Of a DNA stretch of 64,000 nt, positions 8,933-20,200 are shown piece by piece. Below the pieces are notes generated by a model. That model worked only from the letters and a program-made list of their open reading frames with translations, was not told the DNA's origin and did no database searches. The stretch lies in contig JAFUVS010000013.1 of the NCBI GenBank assembly GCA_017471175.1, positions 1 to 64,000 of the forward strand, written 5' to 3'. How positions within the stretch are numbered: the first letter of the stretch is position 1; each line of letters starts with the position of its first letter. Position numbers and translations under genes: made by a program. Source of the DNA: Paludibacteraceae bacterium (lineage in GTDB: Bacteria; Bacteroidota; Bacteroidia; Bacteroidales; Paludibacteraceae).

Positions 8933-8997
8933 ATATTTAGTGTGTTATTGCAGTTGTATTTTATTATCCATAGTGCGTTATTGCACTAAATTTGCTG

Positions 8998-9029
8998 CAA
9001 AGATAGTATAAAATTTCGATATATGCAAA
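8998..9029 (-). promoter_or_regulatory. Promoter of the DUF4143 ATPase gene
   Basis: On the minus strand TTTG (9026-9029), 20 bp, TATCTTTG (8998-9005). The -33 box continues as TTTGCATAT, shared with other promoters in this window. The start codon is at 8932. Confidence 0.8.
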
Positions 9030-9126
9030 TAATTATGCAATTATTTATACTTTGTAATAGGTCTTCTTAGCCCAAATAGGCACGATTACCTATAAAATTT
9101 ATTTAGCGTCTTGACATGGTCGCGCA

Positions 9127-10026
9127 TCATATCGCGAACGATAACCAGCATTGGACTCCATGTGGTTGAGATCGAGGAAGATATGATGACGACTGACGCG
9201 AGATATTCTTTGTGTAAACAACCGCTTCCACGCCTTTGTTCCGCTTATCCAACATGGTCAGCACGCTATCATCCACATAGTTATCAATCAGCACAATGCG
9301 TTTCTTGACTTCACGTATACGCTCGGCAACAAAAGTATAAGCGTCGAAAATCTGACCGTCATAGAAGATACCCTTCTCCGGCTTCTCCGAATTGTCATCC
9401 AAGCGACGGAAGACCTCTTCAATCTTCCTGTCTGTGTCTATCTGATGTGCATTTAGCGCCAACACGTTTTTCTCTATATTTTCCATGCGTTGGAACACCT
9501 GCGCGTGCGACCCAATAAAATGGCGCATCGCATTGAACGCGAGCATAATATGGATATTAGTGGCAATCGCCATCGGCGAACGGAGAACGCTACTAAGCAT
9601 GGCTATCCCGTTTTCAGTAAAGGCGTAAGGTAACTTGCGAGCACCCATCTTTATAGAATTGGATATCACAATTTGTGATTTCCATTTTTCTTCTCCACTT
9701 GAGGTCACAATTTGTGACCTTAAAAATTCATCACTTGAGGTTGCAATTTGCGAGGACATGTCTTCATCGTAATTGGATATCGCAAATTGCGACTTGCAAT
9801 TTTCAAACTCTTCCTTTGTAAGTTGGAACATAAAGTCCTCAGGAAAGCGTTCCATATTACGCCTTACCTGTTCGTTCAAACGTCGTGTTTCCACACCATA
9901 CAAACGTGCCAAGTCGCGGTCAAGGATAACCTGTTTTCCACGGATGGTAAGGATGAGGTTTTCTATTTGCTCCACCGACAGAATGGCGGCTGCCTCTGCT
10001 TTTGCTATGTCGTTCTTTTTTGCCAT
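9127..10026 (-). CDS. ORF6N-domain protein, C-terminally truncated
   Basis: Residues about 18-105 form the ORF6N domain: ILTIRGKQVILDRDLARLYG, then RRLNEQVRRN and FPEDFMFQLTKEEF. The domain is phage-derived and DNA-binding. Residues about 108-150 repeat a short unit (SQFAISN, SQIATSS, SQIVTSS, SQIVISN). Then come the usual YAFTENGIAMLSSVLRS segment and a coiled region. The C-terminal domain begins normally (VEAVVYTKNISRQ) but then leaves the expected frame: the next residues are unlike the family, while LDLNHMESN resembling the expected continuation reads in another frame. About 80 residues of the usual C-terminus are therefore lost by a frameshift or small deletion near 9185. DNA binding may survive. 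Confidence 0.8.
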   Translation of the reverse strand: MAKKNDIAKAEAAAILSVEQIENLILTIRGKQVILDRDLARLYGVETRRLNEQVRRNMERFPEDFMFQLTKEEFENCKSQFAISNYDEDMSSQIATSSDEFLRSQIVTSSGEEKWKSQIVISNSIKMGARKLPYAFTENGIAMLSSVLRSPMAIATNIHIMLAFNAMRHFIGSHAQVFQRMENIEKNVLALNAHQIDTDRKIEEVFRRLDDNSEKPEKGIFYDGQIFDAYTFVAERIREVKKRIVLIDNYVDDSVLTMLDKRNKGVEAVVYTKNISRQSSSYLPRSQPHGVQCWLSFAI

Positions 10027-10045
10027 ATCTCAGTTTATCAGCGTG

Positions 10046-10076
10046 TAAAGATACTGCTTTTTTTGAGATATGCAAA
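10046..10076 (-). promoter_or_regulatory. Promoter of the ORF6N gene
   Basis: On the minus strand TTTG (10073-10076), 19 bp, TATCTTTA (10046-10053). The spacer contains CATATCTC followed by a run of seven A, nearly the same as in the promoters at 10305 and 61614. Confidence 0.75.
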
Positions 10077-10249
10077 TTTTTAGGGGAGAAATATGCCGGA
10101 ATAGGCAGATTTAAGGTTCTTCCGGGAAATCGAGAGAGCGAGTTATCGGGTTATCGAAAGAGGTGATGTGGTGTTAACGTGTTAATTACAGGGTGTTAGC
10201 AGTCTGTTCTTTCGGTGTGAAGTGCTTAGTCACTAACGTATAACTAAAT

Positions 10250-10280
10250 AATCACTAATGAATCACTAAAGAATCACTAA
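10250..10280. repeat. Three direct repeats of AATCACTAA at 11-bp period
   Basis: AATCACTAA begins at 10250, 10261 and 10272, one helical turn apart, and a related TCACTAA lies at 10229. The array lies in the 515-bp gene-free stretch 10027-10541, between an outward minus-strand promoter (10305-10336) and the ORF6N promoter. The periodicity suits a protein-binding iteron array. No gene was found in this gap; short open frames in it overlap the promoters. Confidence 0.65.
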
Positions 10281-10304
10281 TGTTTAGTGGCTGCTTTTCG
10301 GTTG

Positions 10305-10336
10305 CAAAGGTACTGCTTTTTTCGGAGATATGCAAG
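10305..10336 (-). promoter_or_regulatory. Second minus-strand promoter upstream of ORF6N
   Basis: CTTG (10333-10336), 20 bp, TACCTTTG (10305-10312) on the minus strand, with the same CATATCTC and A-tract spacer as the promoter at 10046. Its transcript would run through the AATCACTAA repeats toward the ORF6N gene. Confidence 0.65.
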
Positions 10337-10396
10337 AAAAATCGCGGAAAAGAATGATTGGCAAAGTTCAACTTGGAAGAGAAAAAAGAAAGAAAG

Positions 10397-10428
10397 TTTG
10401 TGCAATGCAAAAAACAGCCGTACCTTTG
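10397..10428 (+). promoter_or_regulatory. Promoter of the phosphofructokinase operon
   Basis: TTTG (10397-10400), 20 bp, TACCTTTG (10421-10428). The predicted start is near 10434, giving a leader of about 105 nt before the ATG at 10542. Confidence 0.8.
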
Positions 10429-10432
10429 CCAA

Positions 10433-10470
10433 CCTCTGCGGAGGGAATGTTATAACCTGCGGAGGGAATG
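10433..10470 (+). repeat. Tandem leader element before phosphofructokinase
   Basis: The string GCGGAGGGAATG occurs at 10438-10449 and 10459-10470, each copy preceded by CCT or CCTCT, so each could fold as a small CCT..AGG hairpin. The pair sits at the very start of the predicted transcript. It could be a protein-binding or mRNA-stability element. Confidence 0.55.
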
Positions 10471-10541
10471 CAATAAGGTATAGGAAGAGACGGCAATACA
10501 ATTACCGTGTTTATATAAACGAGAAATAAAAACTATACGAT

Positions 10542-11525
10542 ATGGAATACAAGATACAGACAGTTGGTGTGCTCACCTCGGGGGGGGATGCACCGGGAAT
10601 GAATGCAGCCGTTCGCGCCGTAACACGTGCGGCATTGTCGAACAACATACGCGTGAAAGCCATCTTCCGGGGCTACAAAGGTCTGATGGACGGCGAGGTA
10701 GCGGAGTTCAGCAGCCAAGACGTGAGCGGCATCATCCAACGCGGCGGCACGATCCTGAAGTCGGCTCGCAGCGAGGAGTTCAAGACGCCGGAAGGTCGCA
10801 AGCGCGCCTACGACACATTAGTGAAAGAAAAGATCGATGCGCTGATAGTCATCGGGGGTGACGGTACATTCACGGGGGGACGCACATTGGCACAAGAGTA
10901 CAACGTACCCGTAATCGGCATCCCGGGTACGATAGACAACGACCTATGGGGAACGGATGCGACCATCGGCTACGACACGGCGTTGAACACGATAATGGAC
11001 TGCGTGGATAAGTTGCGCGACACGGCTACGAGTCACGAGCGGGTGTTCTTGGTGGAAGTGATGGGTCGTGATGCCGGTTTTTTGACGCTGAACGCCGCCG
11101 TGGCAGCCGGAGCGGAAGCCGCCGTGATACCCGAACGCGCCACGGTATCCGAACAGATAGAGACCGCCATCGGACAAGGCAGGCGCAAATCGAAGAACAG
11201 CAGTATCGTGCTGGTACAAGAACACGCCGTGGAAGGCGGCGCGCTTGCCGTGCAACAGGAGATAGAGAAGTACCATCCCGAATACAATGTGCGGACGACT
11301 ATTTTAGGTCACCTGCAACGCGGCGGCAGACCGTCAGCCAAAGACCGTATCCTTGCCTCGCGTATGGGTTGCGCAGCCATTCAAGCGTTGTTAGACGAGC
11401 AACGAAGCATCATGGTGGGCATACAGAACGATGAGATCGTCTATGTACCGCTCTCGAGAGCCATCCGCACAAAGAAAGATATTAAAGCCGATACTTGGCA
11501 CGCGATGCAGATATTGAGTATATGA
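10542..11525 (+). CDS. pfkA: ATP-dependent 6-phosphofructokinase
   Basis: This enzyme phosphorylates fructose-6-phosphate to fructose-1,6-bisphosphate in cytoplasmic glycolysis. At 327 residues it matches the bacterial PfkA length. Visible motifs are GGDAPGMN (14-21), the nucleotide loop IGGDGTF (104-110; the Gly after Asp107 is typical of ATP rather than PPi users), the catalytic PGTIDND (D132 as base) and [10 protein letters not shown] for substrate binding. [13 protein letters not shown] near the end completes the fructose-phosphate site. Its TGA stop overlaps the ATG of the next gene (ATGA), implying translational coupling. The leader carries a duplicated element and the promoter lies at 10397-10428. 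Confidence 0.97.
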   Translation: MEYKIQTVGVLTSGGDAPGMNAAVRAVTRAALSNNIRVKAIFRGYKGLMDGEVAEFSSQDVSGIIQRGGTILKSARSEEFKTPEGRKRAYDTLVKEKIDALIVIGGDGTFTGGRTLAQEYNVPVIGIPGTIDNDLWGTDATIGYDTALNTIMDCVDKLRDTATSHERVFLVEVMGRDAGFLTLNAAVAAGAEAAVIPERATVSEQIETAIGQGRRKSKNSSIVLVQEHAVEGGALAVQQEIEKYHPEYNVRTTILGHLQRGGRPSAKDRILASRMGCAAIQALLDEQRSIMVGIQNDEIVYVPLSRAIRTKKDIKADTWHAMQILSI

Positions 11526-12601
11526 TTCATTTTGAGTGCGATTATGAGGAGGGTTGCGCGCCGGAGATCTTAGAAGCCCTGACGCAAACTAACCTCGAAC
11601 AGACGGTGGGCTATGGTCTTGACCCCTACTCGCAGGAAGCCAAGCAACGGATTGCCGACCTATGCGGGTTGACAGACCGTCAAGCGGGCGAGACACAGCG
11701 GGAAGCTCTATGGCGCGAGAAGGAGACGGCAGGTGCGGTACATCTTTTGGTAGGCGGAACACAGACTAATACCGTAGTTATCAATTACCTACTCCGCCCT
11801 CACCAAGGCGTGATAGCTGCCGACACGGGACACGTCAATGTCCACGAGACGGGTGCGATAGAGCATACGGGACACAAGGTGTTGGCGCTGCCTACCGCAG
11901 ACGGCAAACTGACAGCCGGACAGGTACAAGACGCTATTCTGGGGCATCTCTATGACCCGAATATAGAGCATACGATACAGCCCGGGATGGTGTATTTGAG
12001 TTACCCCACCGAGACAGGTCTGCTCTACACGAAAGGCGAGTTGGAGGGCATCTCTGCCATCTGTCGGCAGTATCGTGTACCTCTCTACGTGGACGGCGCG
12101 CGGATAGGCTACGGACTGATGTCGCCGCAAGCCGACCTGACGCTGCGCGATATAGCCGAGCTGACCGACCTCTTCTATATCGGCGGCACGAAGCAAGGTG
12201 CACTGTTCGGGGAGGCGTTGGTCATCTGTAATCCGCTGTATCGTAAGGATTTCCGTTACTTTATCAAGCAAGGCGGCGGTATGCTCGCGAAAGGTAGGCT
12301 GTTGGGGCTGCAGTTCCTGACGCTATTCAAGGATGACCTCTATTGGCAATTAGCGCGACATGCCGTTACGCAGGCTTTGCGGATACGTGAGGCATTGGTA
12401 GCGAAGGGCTATCCGCTGTATATGGACAGCTATACCAATCAGCAGTTTACCGTATTGAGCAACGAGCAATTGGAGCGGCTGCAAGAGCGGTTCTTGCTGT
12501 CAGTGATAGAGCGCACGGATGCCGACCACACGGCGGTGAGGATATGCACGAGTTGGGCGACGAAGGCGGAAAACGTATCGTTGCTGATTGAAGCATTATA
12601 A
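11522..12601 (+). CDS. Low-specificity L-threonine aldolase family protein
   Basis: A PLP-dependent beta-eliminating-lyase-fold enzyme of 359 residues; the likely reaction is L-threonine or L-allo-threonine to glycine and acetaldehyde. The ATG at 11522 overlaps the pfkA stop and gives the normal family start ([17 protein letters not shown]); longer in-frame starts inside pfkA were rejected. Key features are the LVGGTQTN phosphate loop (77-84), HETGAIE, the PLP-stacking DGAR (181-184) and the Schiff-base lysine in [11 protein letters not shown] (K214). Coupling with phosphofructokinase by a 4-bp overlap is a local operon arrangement with no obvious metabolic link. Confidence 0.9.
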   Translation: MIHFECDYEEGCAPEILEALTQTNLEQTVGYGLDPYSQEAKQRIADLCGLTDRQAGETQREALWREKETAGAVHLLVGGTQTNTVVINYLLRPHQGVIAADTGHVNVHETGAIEHTGHKVLALPTADGKLTAGQVQDAILGHLYDPNIEHTIQPGMVYLSYPTETGLLYTKGELEGISAICRQYRVPLYVDGARIGYGLMSPQADLTLRDIAELTDLFYIGGTKQGALFGEALVICNPLYRKDFRYFIKQGGGMLAKGRLLGLQFLTLFKDDLYWQLARHAVTQALRIREALVAKGYPLYMDSYTNQQFTVLSNEQLERLQERFLLSVIERTDADHTAVRICTSWATKAENVSLLIEAL

Positions 12602-12656
12602 CGACTGTGGGACTTTGCTATCTGAAAGTTTCATTTTTCACTTTTCGCGGTGTTTA

Positions 12657-12688
12657 ATTGGTCACGCGGTGCAAATCCGGTACTTTTG
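12657..12688 (+). promoter_or_regulatory. Promoter of the DUF4105 gene
   Basis: ATTG (12657-12660), 20 bp, TACTTTTG (12681-12688). It lies 275 bp upstream of the ATG at 12963, so a long leader is predicted. Confidence 0.65.
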
Positions 12689-12962
12689 TGCGCTCAAATG
12701 TAGCAGAGCATTCTATTACAACCGGGAGGCAACAAGAAATGGATGAAGTAATCGAAGAAGTCATTACCCCCCTCACAAACAATGTGTTAGTAAGGGGGGG
12801 GGTAAAACGCTTAAAATCAATATATTACAATCGCTTTCAGGTAAAAGCGAGATTTGTTAAGATGGATAAAAGTGTATGTAGTACGCTGGTTCCGTCTTTT
12901 TTTTGTGTGCTTATTGTGGTTGCGGATACAGGATATCTGTTTAACAATGTCAGTTTGAATAG
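12689..12962 (+). other. Long leader or intergenic stretch with a C/G-run hairpin
   Basis: No convincing gene lies in the 361 bp between 12601 and 12963. TTACCCCCC (12764-12772) pairs with GGGGGGTAA (12797-12805), forming a hairpin around 24 nt. The nine-G run is also slippage-prone. A 75-codon frame from ATG 12739 runs through the hairpin and ends overlapping the next start codon (TGA 12964-12966), but its translation resembles nothing known. I treat it as leader, possibly an attenuator. Confidence 0.45.
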
Positions 12963-14183
12963 ATGATAAAGAAAATAGGGATCATATTATGGTTTGTATG
13001 TTTGTCTGTGGTTGCGTTTGCTCAATCAGATTCTTTGTCGGTGACGGAAGAGAATACCTTGCCGGGTTTCAACGATACGATAGACAGGACCGCTGACGAT
13101 TTCATATCTGCGAGCCTTGTGATAGCCGAGCCTGGAGAGGTACTGTATAGCGTTCTCGGTCATGCCGCCTTGCACATGCAATGTCCTTACTATCATCTCG
13201 ATTGCGTTTTCAGTTACGAAAGTGAAGGAGTGCAAGGCAAAGTGCTCCGTTTCCTGCTTGGCGACCTGAAGATGGGAATGGAAGCGATGCCATTGGACGA
13301 CTATTTATCGCTGTATCAAGAAGAAGGCAGGGGCGTAAGAGAATACCCGCTCAACCTGCCTGCAGAAGTAAAGTCGGAGCTATGGCGTATGTGCGATGAG
13401 CTGGTAGATGAAGGCATCTATCTGCCATACGACTACATCAAACGCGGATGCGCCGTATCTATCGTGCATAGCGTAGATAACGCCATCCGCTCTGCTAATA
13501 AGATATATGGCACCCACTACCAAATAACCTATCCGGATTGGGGCGAGCCCTTTGACAGAACACTTAGAGAGATTTTCTATGATAATGCACCACACGGATG
13601 GAGTTTATTCTATTGTATGACACTTGTCGGCGGACAAGTTGACAACCCTGACCTGCCTAAAAAAGAGAAACTTATAGCACCAAAAGAACTTGTCCAGACA
13701 TGGCAACAGGCAACCATCGCCGGCAAGCCTATAATAAGCGATGGAAGGGAGTTGCTGCCAAATGTAAATGAGTATAAAGGCGACAAGTTCACTCCGCTTC
13801 ATGCCTCACTGATTTTATTGTTATTAGCTATTTTCGGCCTGTTCTGGAAGCGTGAGTACATCAGTTGGTTGCTGTTGGCACTGCAAACGGCTTTAGGCTG
13901 CCTGATGGTGTGGCTGCTCTTTTCGCCCCTGCCCGGGTCGGAATGGAGTTGGCTTATCATCCCCTTCAATCCTCTACCTGCCATCTTTTGGAAATGGCGT
14001 GATAAATGGGGGATATATTATGCTGCGCTGGTTCTTGCATGGAGCATTGGTATGCTTTGTGCACCGCATCGGTTAGTGGAATATGCGCATATCGTATGGG
14101 CTATAGCGTTTGCGTTAGTGGCTATGAAACCGTGGATACATTCTTTAATAAAGAGCATCATCAACGCCAATAAAATTGACTAA
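12963..14183 (+). CDS. DUF4105 membrane protein
   Basis: A 406-residue protein with an N-terminal signal or anchor (IGIILWFVCLSVVAFAQS, cleavage after about residue 20). The DUF4105 domain lies at about 40-265: ASLVIAEPGEVLYSVLGHAALHM, then FSYESEGVQGKVLRFLLGDLKMGM and LPYDYIKRGCAVSIVH, with the His, Asp and Cys positions reminiscent of a papain-like fold. The C-terminal 130 residues contain four or five hydrophobic helices (SLILLLLAIFGLFW, YISWLLLALQTALGCLMVWL, YYAALVLAWSIGML, IVWAIAFALVAM). It is thus a periplasmic domain tethered to the inner membrane. DUF4105 is widespread in Bacteroidetes and of unknown function. The giant surface-protein gene follows 33 bp downstream. Confidence 0.88.
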   Translation: MIKKIGIILWFVCLSVVAFAQSDSLSVTEENTLPGFNDTIDRTADDFISASLVIAEPGEVLYSVLGHAALHMQCPYYHLDCVFSYESEGVQGKVLRFLLGDLKMGMEAMPLDDYLSLYQEEGRGVREYPLNLPAEVKSELWRMCDELVDEGIYLPYDYIKRGCAVSIVHSVDNAIRSANKIYGTHYQITYPDWGEPFDRTLREIFYDNAPHGWSLFYCMTLVGGQVDNPDLPKKEKLIAPKELVQTWQQATIAGKPIISDGRELLPNVNEYKGDKFTPLHASLILLLLAIFGLFWKREYISWLLLALQTALGCLMVWLLFSPLPGSEWSWLIIPFNPLPAIFWKWRDKWGIYYAALVLAWSIGMLCAPHRLVEYAHIVWAIAFALVAMKPWIHSLIKSIINANKID

Positions 14184-14216
14184 ATATAAAGATTTTATAA
14201 ATACAAAGATTTTACG

Positions 14217-17200
14217 ATGAAAAAGATTTTTAATTTATTCGTTAAATTTGCAGTAGTATTTGTTGTATTTACTACATTATCAAGCAACTTATGGGCGGGT
14301 AGTAGTAATTATGCCCGAGGAAACGCTATTAAGTCATCTTCATCTGCTGACAATAGTGGAAAGGTGTATGTCAATTGTACGTCGGCAGGAGGAACACAGC
14401 CTGCTACCCCTGCTTCAAACAACAGTGGTTGGAAAACAAGTACCTCAAAAACTTCGGAAGATGCTGCCAAAACGAGTTTCGATTTTTATTTTTACTCATT
14501 GCCGTCTTCAGGTTATGCACTTGAGGGATGGTCAGAGACGGATGGAGCATCTGACTATTCTACATCATCGGTTGCTAAACATACAATAACGACAAGTAGT
14601 TCAACATTAAACACTGCTTATACGGATTTTACATTATATGCTCATTTTGTACCAAATCCTACAGTTACAGTCACATTCCTCACTCCCGATTCCAAATGTT
14701 CATATACCGCGAAGTGCAATGGCGCGAATGTGCCCGTTGGGTCGTCCATAACAACAAACAAGTCTTTTGATCTTGCTGCTACAGTAAATGATGCCAACTA
14801 TAAGTTGCTTGGTTGGTACACAACAACAAATGGTGGTTCTACTAAGTCTTATTTCAGCCCGAATAGTACATATCTAAACAAGTATTTTTCTCAAACCTGC
14901 TCTGTAGGAGTTGACTTAGTGGAAGCAAGTAAGCCGGTATTCATGGTCGGCGACAAGTTATTCACAGACCTCAATGCTGCCAACTCTGCCGCTTCGTCGG
15001 GTAGCAATAAAACTATTGTTCTCGTGAGCGATGGGTTATTAGATGCCGGCAACTACACGATAAGCAGTGGCAATACTCTGCTGATTCCTCACACCATAGG
15101 TTCTACCTTCGTAAATTCAAAGAGCGTAATCACAGAGCCTTATATAGTAAAAACAGCCGCTGCATTGTCTGCTTTCAGGAAGCTCACATTACAAGATGGC
15201 GTTAATATAACAGTCAATGGCAAACTCTGCGTGGCAGGAAAGATGATGAGTGCCGGCGGAGGAAAGGCTTCGGCTTATCCTACCGGCGAATGTGGTATGA
15301 TAGATATGTCTCGTGGAGGGCATATCGAACTCAATAACGGTGCTATACTGTATGCTTGGGGCTTCATAAAAGGTCAGGATATGGATCAGGGTAATAACAC
15401 CATTGGTGCTGGTACCATTACTGCCAATTCTGGAGCTGTCATCTGGGAGGGATTTGCTACCGGAGACTGGCGTGGCGGTTCTGCCAGTTCTACCATATAT
15501 AGTAATGCTGATAGTTGGAAATTCTTCCCTTTCCAGAGTTATACCATCCAGAATATAGAAATACCGGTTACCTATAATTACGGATCTAAACTTTCAAACC
15601 TGATGAGTATCTTCGGAGACGGTCAGGTTTATAACGGAACATTCGATTTGGTAGGAAGCACTAATACATTATTTTTGCTAAAAGACGGCAACTCGAAACT
15701 GAAAAAATGGTACGACCCGACAACCGACTTGGTTTGCTACGAAATGTCCGGTACAACCCAACTGGATGCATTGAATGTGGATGCCGCAGGAGAAACAGTA
15801 AGTTCTAAAGACTATAATCTGCCGGTTTCTACAAGCATGCATATTATATTAGCCAGCTCCACAACCATCAGCAAACCGGTTGAGATACAAGCCGGCGCTG
15901 TGATAGAGGTTAAGAGTGGAGCAACACTCACATGCTCGTCGAATATCTACTTGTTTGACAAAGATAACTGGGGTGCGTATTGCTACAAGAAATATTACTA
16001 CACAATGGCGAATCTTACCAACCATAAGAATCGTGGTAACGGGACATCGAATGAACTAATTGATGATGCTAAGTTTATTGTGGATGGCACATTGAATGTG
16101 ACCGGTAAGATATACACTACTGAAGGGGGTGCCGATATTATGGGTAATGGTGGTGGTAGTGTCATATTTAAAAGTACGGGAGGGGCTGCCAATTTGGTGA
16201 TGTGTACCGGTACGGCGGACAATGAAAATGTTACTATCAATCAAGCCAATCTGCATAACGAAGATGGTACCTACACAAAGGCTGCTGCCAATACTTTCTA
16301 CAATGTTAACGGACGTTGGTTCGTGGCTGCCGACAAGGACGAGAAAGAAAACCACACATATAATTTTACCTATATCACCAGCGGCGCAGTTAGCGGAACT
16401 ACCGGACCTACTACAACCACTCCTGCTGTCTATTCTTGGGACAAGACGGGCTTGGTACTGCAACAGAAATGGCACAATGTATCAGCAGACGCTTGTCCGA
16501 ATTGGTGGGTAGGTACGGATACCTATTTCTACAACTGGACAGAGAACTCCGCTTGGCATCAGTTTATGCCTACCGCTACAGAAGGCATGTATAGCGGCTC
16601 CAACAACAAGATTTACACCAAGACTGATTGTGCTTGGGAAGAACTCGGAGAGACAGACGTAAACTGCTTATATGAGATCGGAGGAGTGAAGAAAGCTTTG
16701 GTAGATGGTCAGTTTGTTGCACTGGAACCCAATAACAACGACCCGGCATACCACGCAGCGGATGATGCCACCAAGTATTATATCTGCTTCGAGGGATGTA
16801 ACTGGCATGCGGCAGATAAATACACTGAAGCGGAAAAGGCGTATGTTGTAGGCGAAGACATCTTTATCTGGTACAATGGAGTATGGATGAAAGCCGAATG
16901 GAAAGATCCGTTCTTCTACACTTTGAGCGAAACTGATGTGCCTATCTACTACGAATATCTCAACGGCGAGTGGGTATTGGCAGAACCATACGTAAGTGTC
17001 GTGGATGGCATAGAAAGCCGCAACTATTGGTTCTTGGAGGATGCCTTTACCTTTGCTTCGGGAACACTGCGTAAAAACCCGACTATTAAAATCCTACGTG
17101 ACATATCCGGTATCACTACTGCAGTAACTTACACAGGAACAAACAAGATTTGCACATTGGATTTGAACGGACATACCATCACAGGAGATGTAAATGGTCT

Positions 17201-20200
17201 GATAACGGTCAATCTCGCTGGATGTACATTCACTATTGTGGATAATACGGCAGAGAAAGATGGCAAGATTAGTTTGGTTTTCTCGGCTAACAATTCACGT
17301 CGCTATGCGCTCAATGTTAAAAACGGCCATGTAATACTCAAGAGCGGAACCATCTCCGCTACCTGCGCATTAGCTTACAACAAGACTTCTGCACCGAAAC
17401 CATTGACCGGATGTGTGGCAGTGGCATCTGGCAAACAATTCACTATGGATGGCGGTAAGGTAGAGGCGGTAGCTCCTTATAATCCAATAGCCATAGTGGG
17501 TAGTGAGGGAACTCCTACTATAACCATCAATGCCGGTACGGTAGAAGCGGTAGCTCAAACGATTGACTCTCCTTATGGTATCCAATCCTATGGAACAATC
17601 AATCTCAATGGAGGAACGATAAATGCCACGGCTGAGAAATCATCTACAGCAGTAGGTATATATGTGCATGCAAGTGCTAAAGCACAAGGCACATTGAATA
17701 TGATAGGCGGTACCATTAATGCGACATCATACGCAAAAACCTCAAGAGGTGTGATAGTGAATAGAGCATTAGCCTATGATACCAACGAACCGCGAAGTAT
17801 TACAACTTTCTACCCTGCCTCTGCTAATATTTCAGGCGGTGAGATAAATGCTGTAAATACTACAAATACCGATGCTCAAGGTGTGTACTCGTTAGGTAAT
17901 ACTACCATCACTGGCGGTGAAATAAATGCACAATGTAGTGCTAATACGACTGCTTTTGGTGTTAGAGTATATGCCGGAGAAACGCGGGTAAGCGGTTCTA
18001 CGGTTATCAATGCAACCGCCACTGGCACTGTTTATGGTATACGTGTGTCAAAGGAGACACCTGCTATTGCCGGAACGGTATATAATTCGACACTGCAAAT
18101 GGATGGCGGAACAATAAATGCTTTGGCAACAACAGGAGCTAAAGCGTATGGCATCTATGTAGGTGCTGCCACATTGGCAAATACCGCCACCCATGCCTCA
18201 AACTCCAAGTCCTATGCAGGTAACTATGCTAATGCCGGTACTGCAACTATTACAGGAGGAACAGTCCACGCGACAGCACATACTAACACCGCCTATGGGG
18301 TGTTTGTAGATGCGGAAGTAACTGAATCAGATGCAGCCGGTTATGCTACAGCATCAGCGACCCCGAAATGTACCATCAACGGAGGGTACTTTACTGCTGA
18401 GGCAGCTGCACCTGCCGCAGCAGTACAACCTATAGATGCTACTGTCCTTGCAGAAAACTTCAAAATAGCCGGTGGTTATTATAGTCATGACGACAATCTC
18501 AATATCTATGCCGTTTCGCCCAAACATTCAGTAGCACTGCAGGAAACGGATGCTAACTACGACCCCTACTTTTACAAGGTAGCCGAATCGTACAGCGTCA
18601 CCTTTAAGAACGGCGATGAGGTACTGCAATCGAGCTATCAGGAGAAAGGCAAGACTCCCGTTTATAACGGCGATGCACCCACCAAAGCAAGTACCTCCAC
18701 CACTTCATATATCTTCGACGGCTGGTCAACATCTGACGGAGGTGCAAAAGTGTCACCGCTGCCTAATGTAACCACTGCCGGTGCAACTTACTATGCGCAC
18801 TATACAGAAACAGCGTTAAAATATATAGTTACATTCGATGTTAAGACCAATGGTGGCGCAGAAGAAAATCAAGTTATATACGTTGAGCCGGATGCTGCGA
18901 TCGGTACACTGCCTACTGCTACCAAAGAAGGTTACACCTTCAGCGGGTGGTTTACTGCTGCTTCTGGAGGTACTAAGATAACCACTGCTACTGTACCTAC
19001 AGGCGATGTGACATACTATGCACAGTTCACCGTCAATAAATATACCCTTACATGGGAGTTGGGGGATGGTGTCGTTAGTGCAGTCGGTAAGTATGGTAGC
19101 ACCTCATGGCCTGCCAAGAAAGCCACAGGCACTCAAAGCAAGGCTGTTTCATACGGTCTTACTCTTACCGCGCCCACTGTCACTCGAACAGGTTATACTT
19201 TCCATAGTTGGGCGCCACTCGTAGCCGCTACGATGCCTGCAGAAGCGGTTACCTACACTGCGCAATGGACTCCCAAGACCAACACCGCATACACCGTCAA
19301 ACACTATCAGCAGAATGCGGACGGCACATACCCGGAAGAACCGGTAGAGACGGAAGCGCTTACAGGAACGACAGGCGAAAGCGTTACGCCGGAAGTGAAG
19401 GAATACGAAGGTTTCGTCTCACCGGAAACTGAGACAAAAGAAATTGCTGCCGACGGCACGATGGTGATAGAATACAAATATGAGCGTATGCACTACACTA
19501 TCACGCTTGATGCTACTACCAATGGCGGAACAAGCGAACAGCCGACGATTGAGGTGATACACGGTGCTACAATAGGAACAGTACCGCCTGACGCAGAGAA
19601 GGGATGTAACGACTTCACCGGGTGGTACACCAAACCCGTAGGTGGCGTTAAGATAACCTCCGACTTCACGATAGAGTATAACCTCAAGACACTCTATGCC
19701 CAGTTCTCTGATGACGTACGTAAATATACCATTACATATTCAGCCGGAGCCAACGGTACAGGTTCTGTGGCTGCTGGAACGAAGACGTGCGGCGTGAATA
19801 CGACTCTTTCGAGCAGCACGTTCACCCGCGATGGGTACACCCAGACAGGCTGGAGTCTGACCGACGGCGGCACGAAAGCGTACGAGCTTGGTGCTGCCTA
19901 TACCGACAACGATGCCCTTACGCTGTATCCGGTCTGGACAATAAATTCATATCAGATTAAGTTCGTGGATGAGGACGGTACAACCAACCTTGGCGATTAT
20001 CCAAAGACCATCAACTATGGCGAAACGGTTACGGCTCCCGCAGAACCGACCAAGGATGCCGATGCTACGAATGTATATATCTTCGCCGGTTGGTCGGATG
20101 GAACGAATACATACGCCTCGGCAGATATACCGGTTGCTACCGCGGCGGTTACCTATACGGCTACGTATAGTACTGAACCTACTGTGGCATCCGTCATCGT

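Noticed and set aside
10250-10280. CRISPR or plasmid-type origin iterons
   Set aside because: The units are only 9 bp at 11-bp period with no spacers, no cas genes, no rep gene and no DnaA-box cluster; a regulator array is more likely.
10287-10529. Short open frames on both strands between 10277 and 10529
   Set aside because: They overlap the promoters and repeats upstream of phosphofructokinase and give low-complexity translations.
12739-12966. 75-codon frame ending at the DUF4105 start codon
   Set aside because: The overlap with the next start is suggestive, but the frame passes through a long G-run hairpin and resembles no protein; treated as leader.
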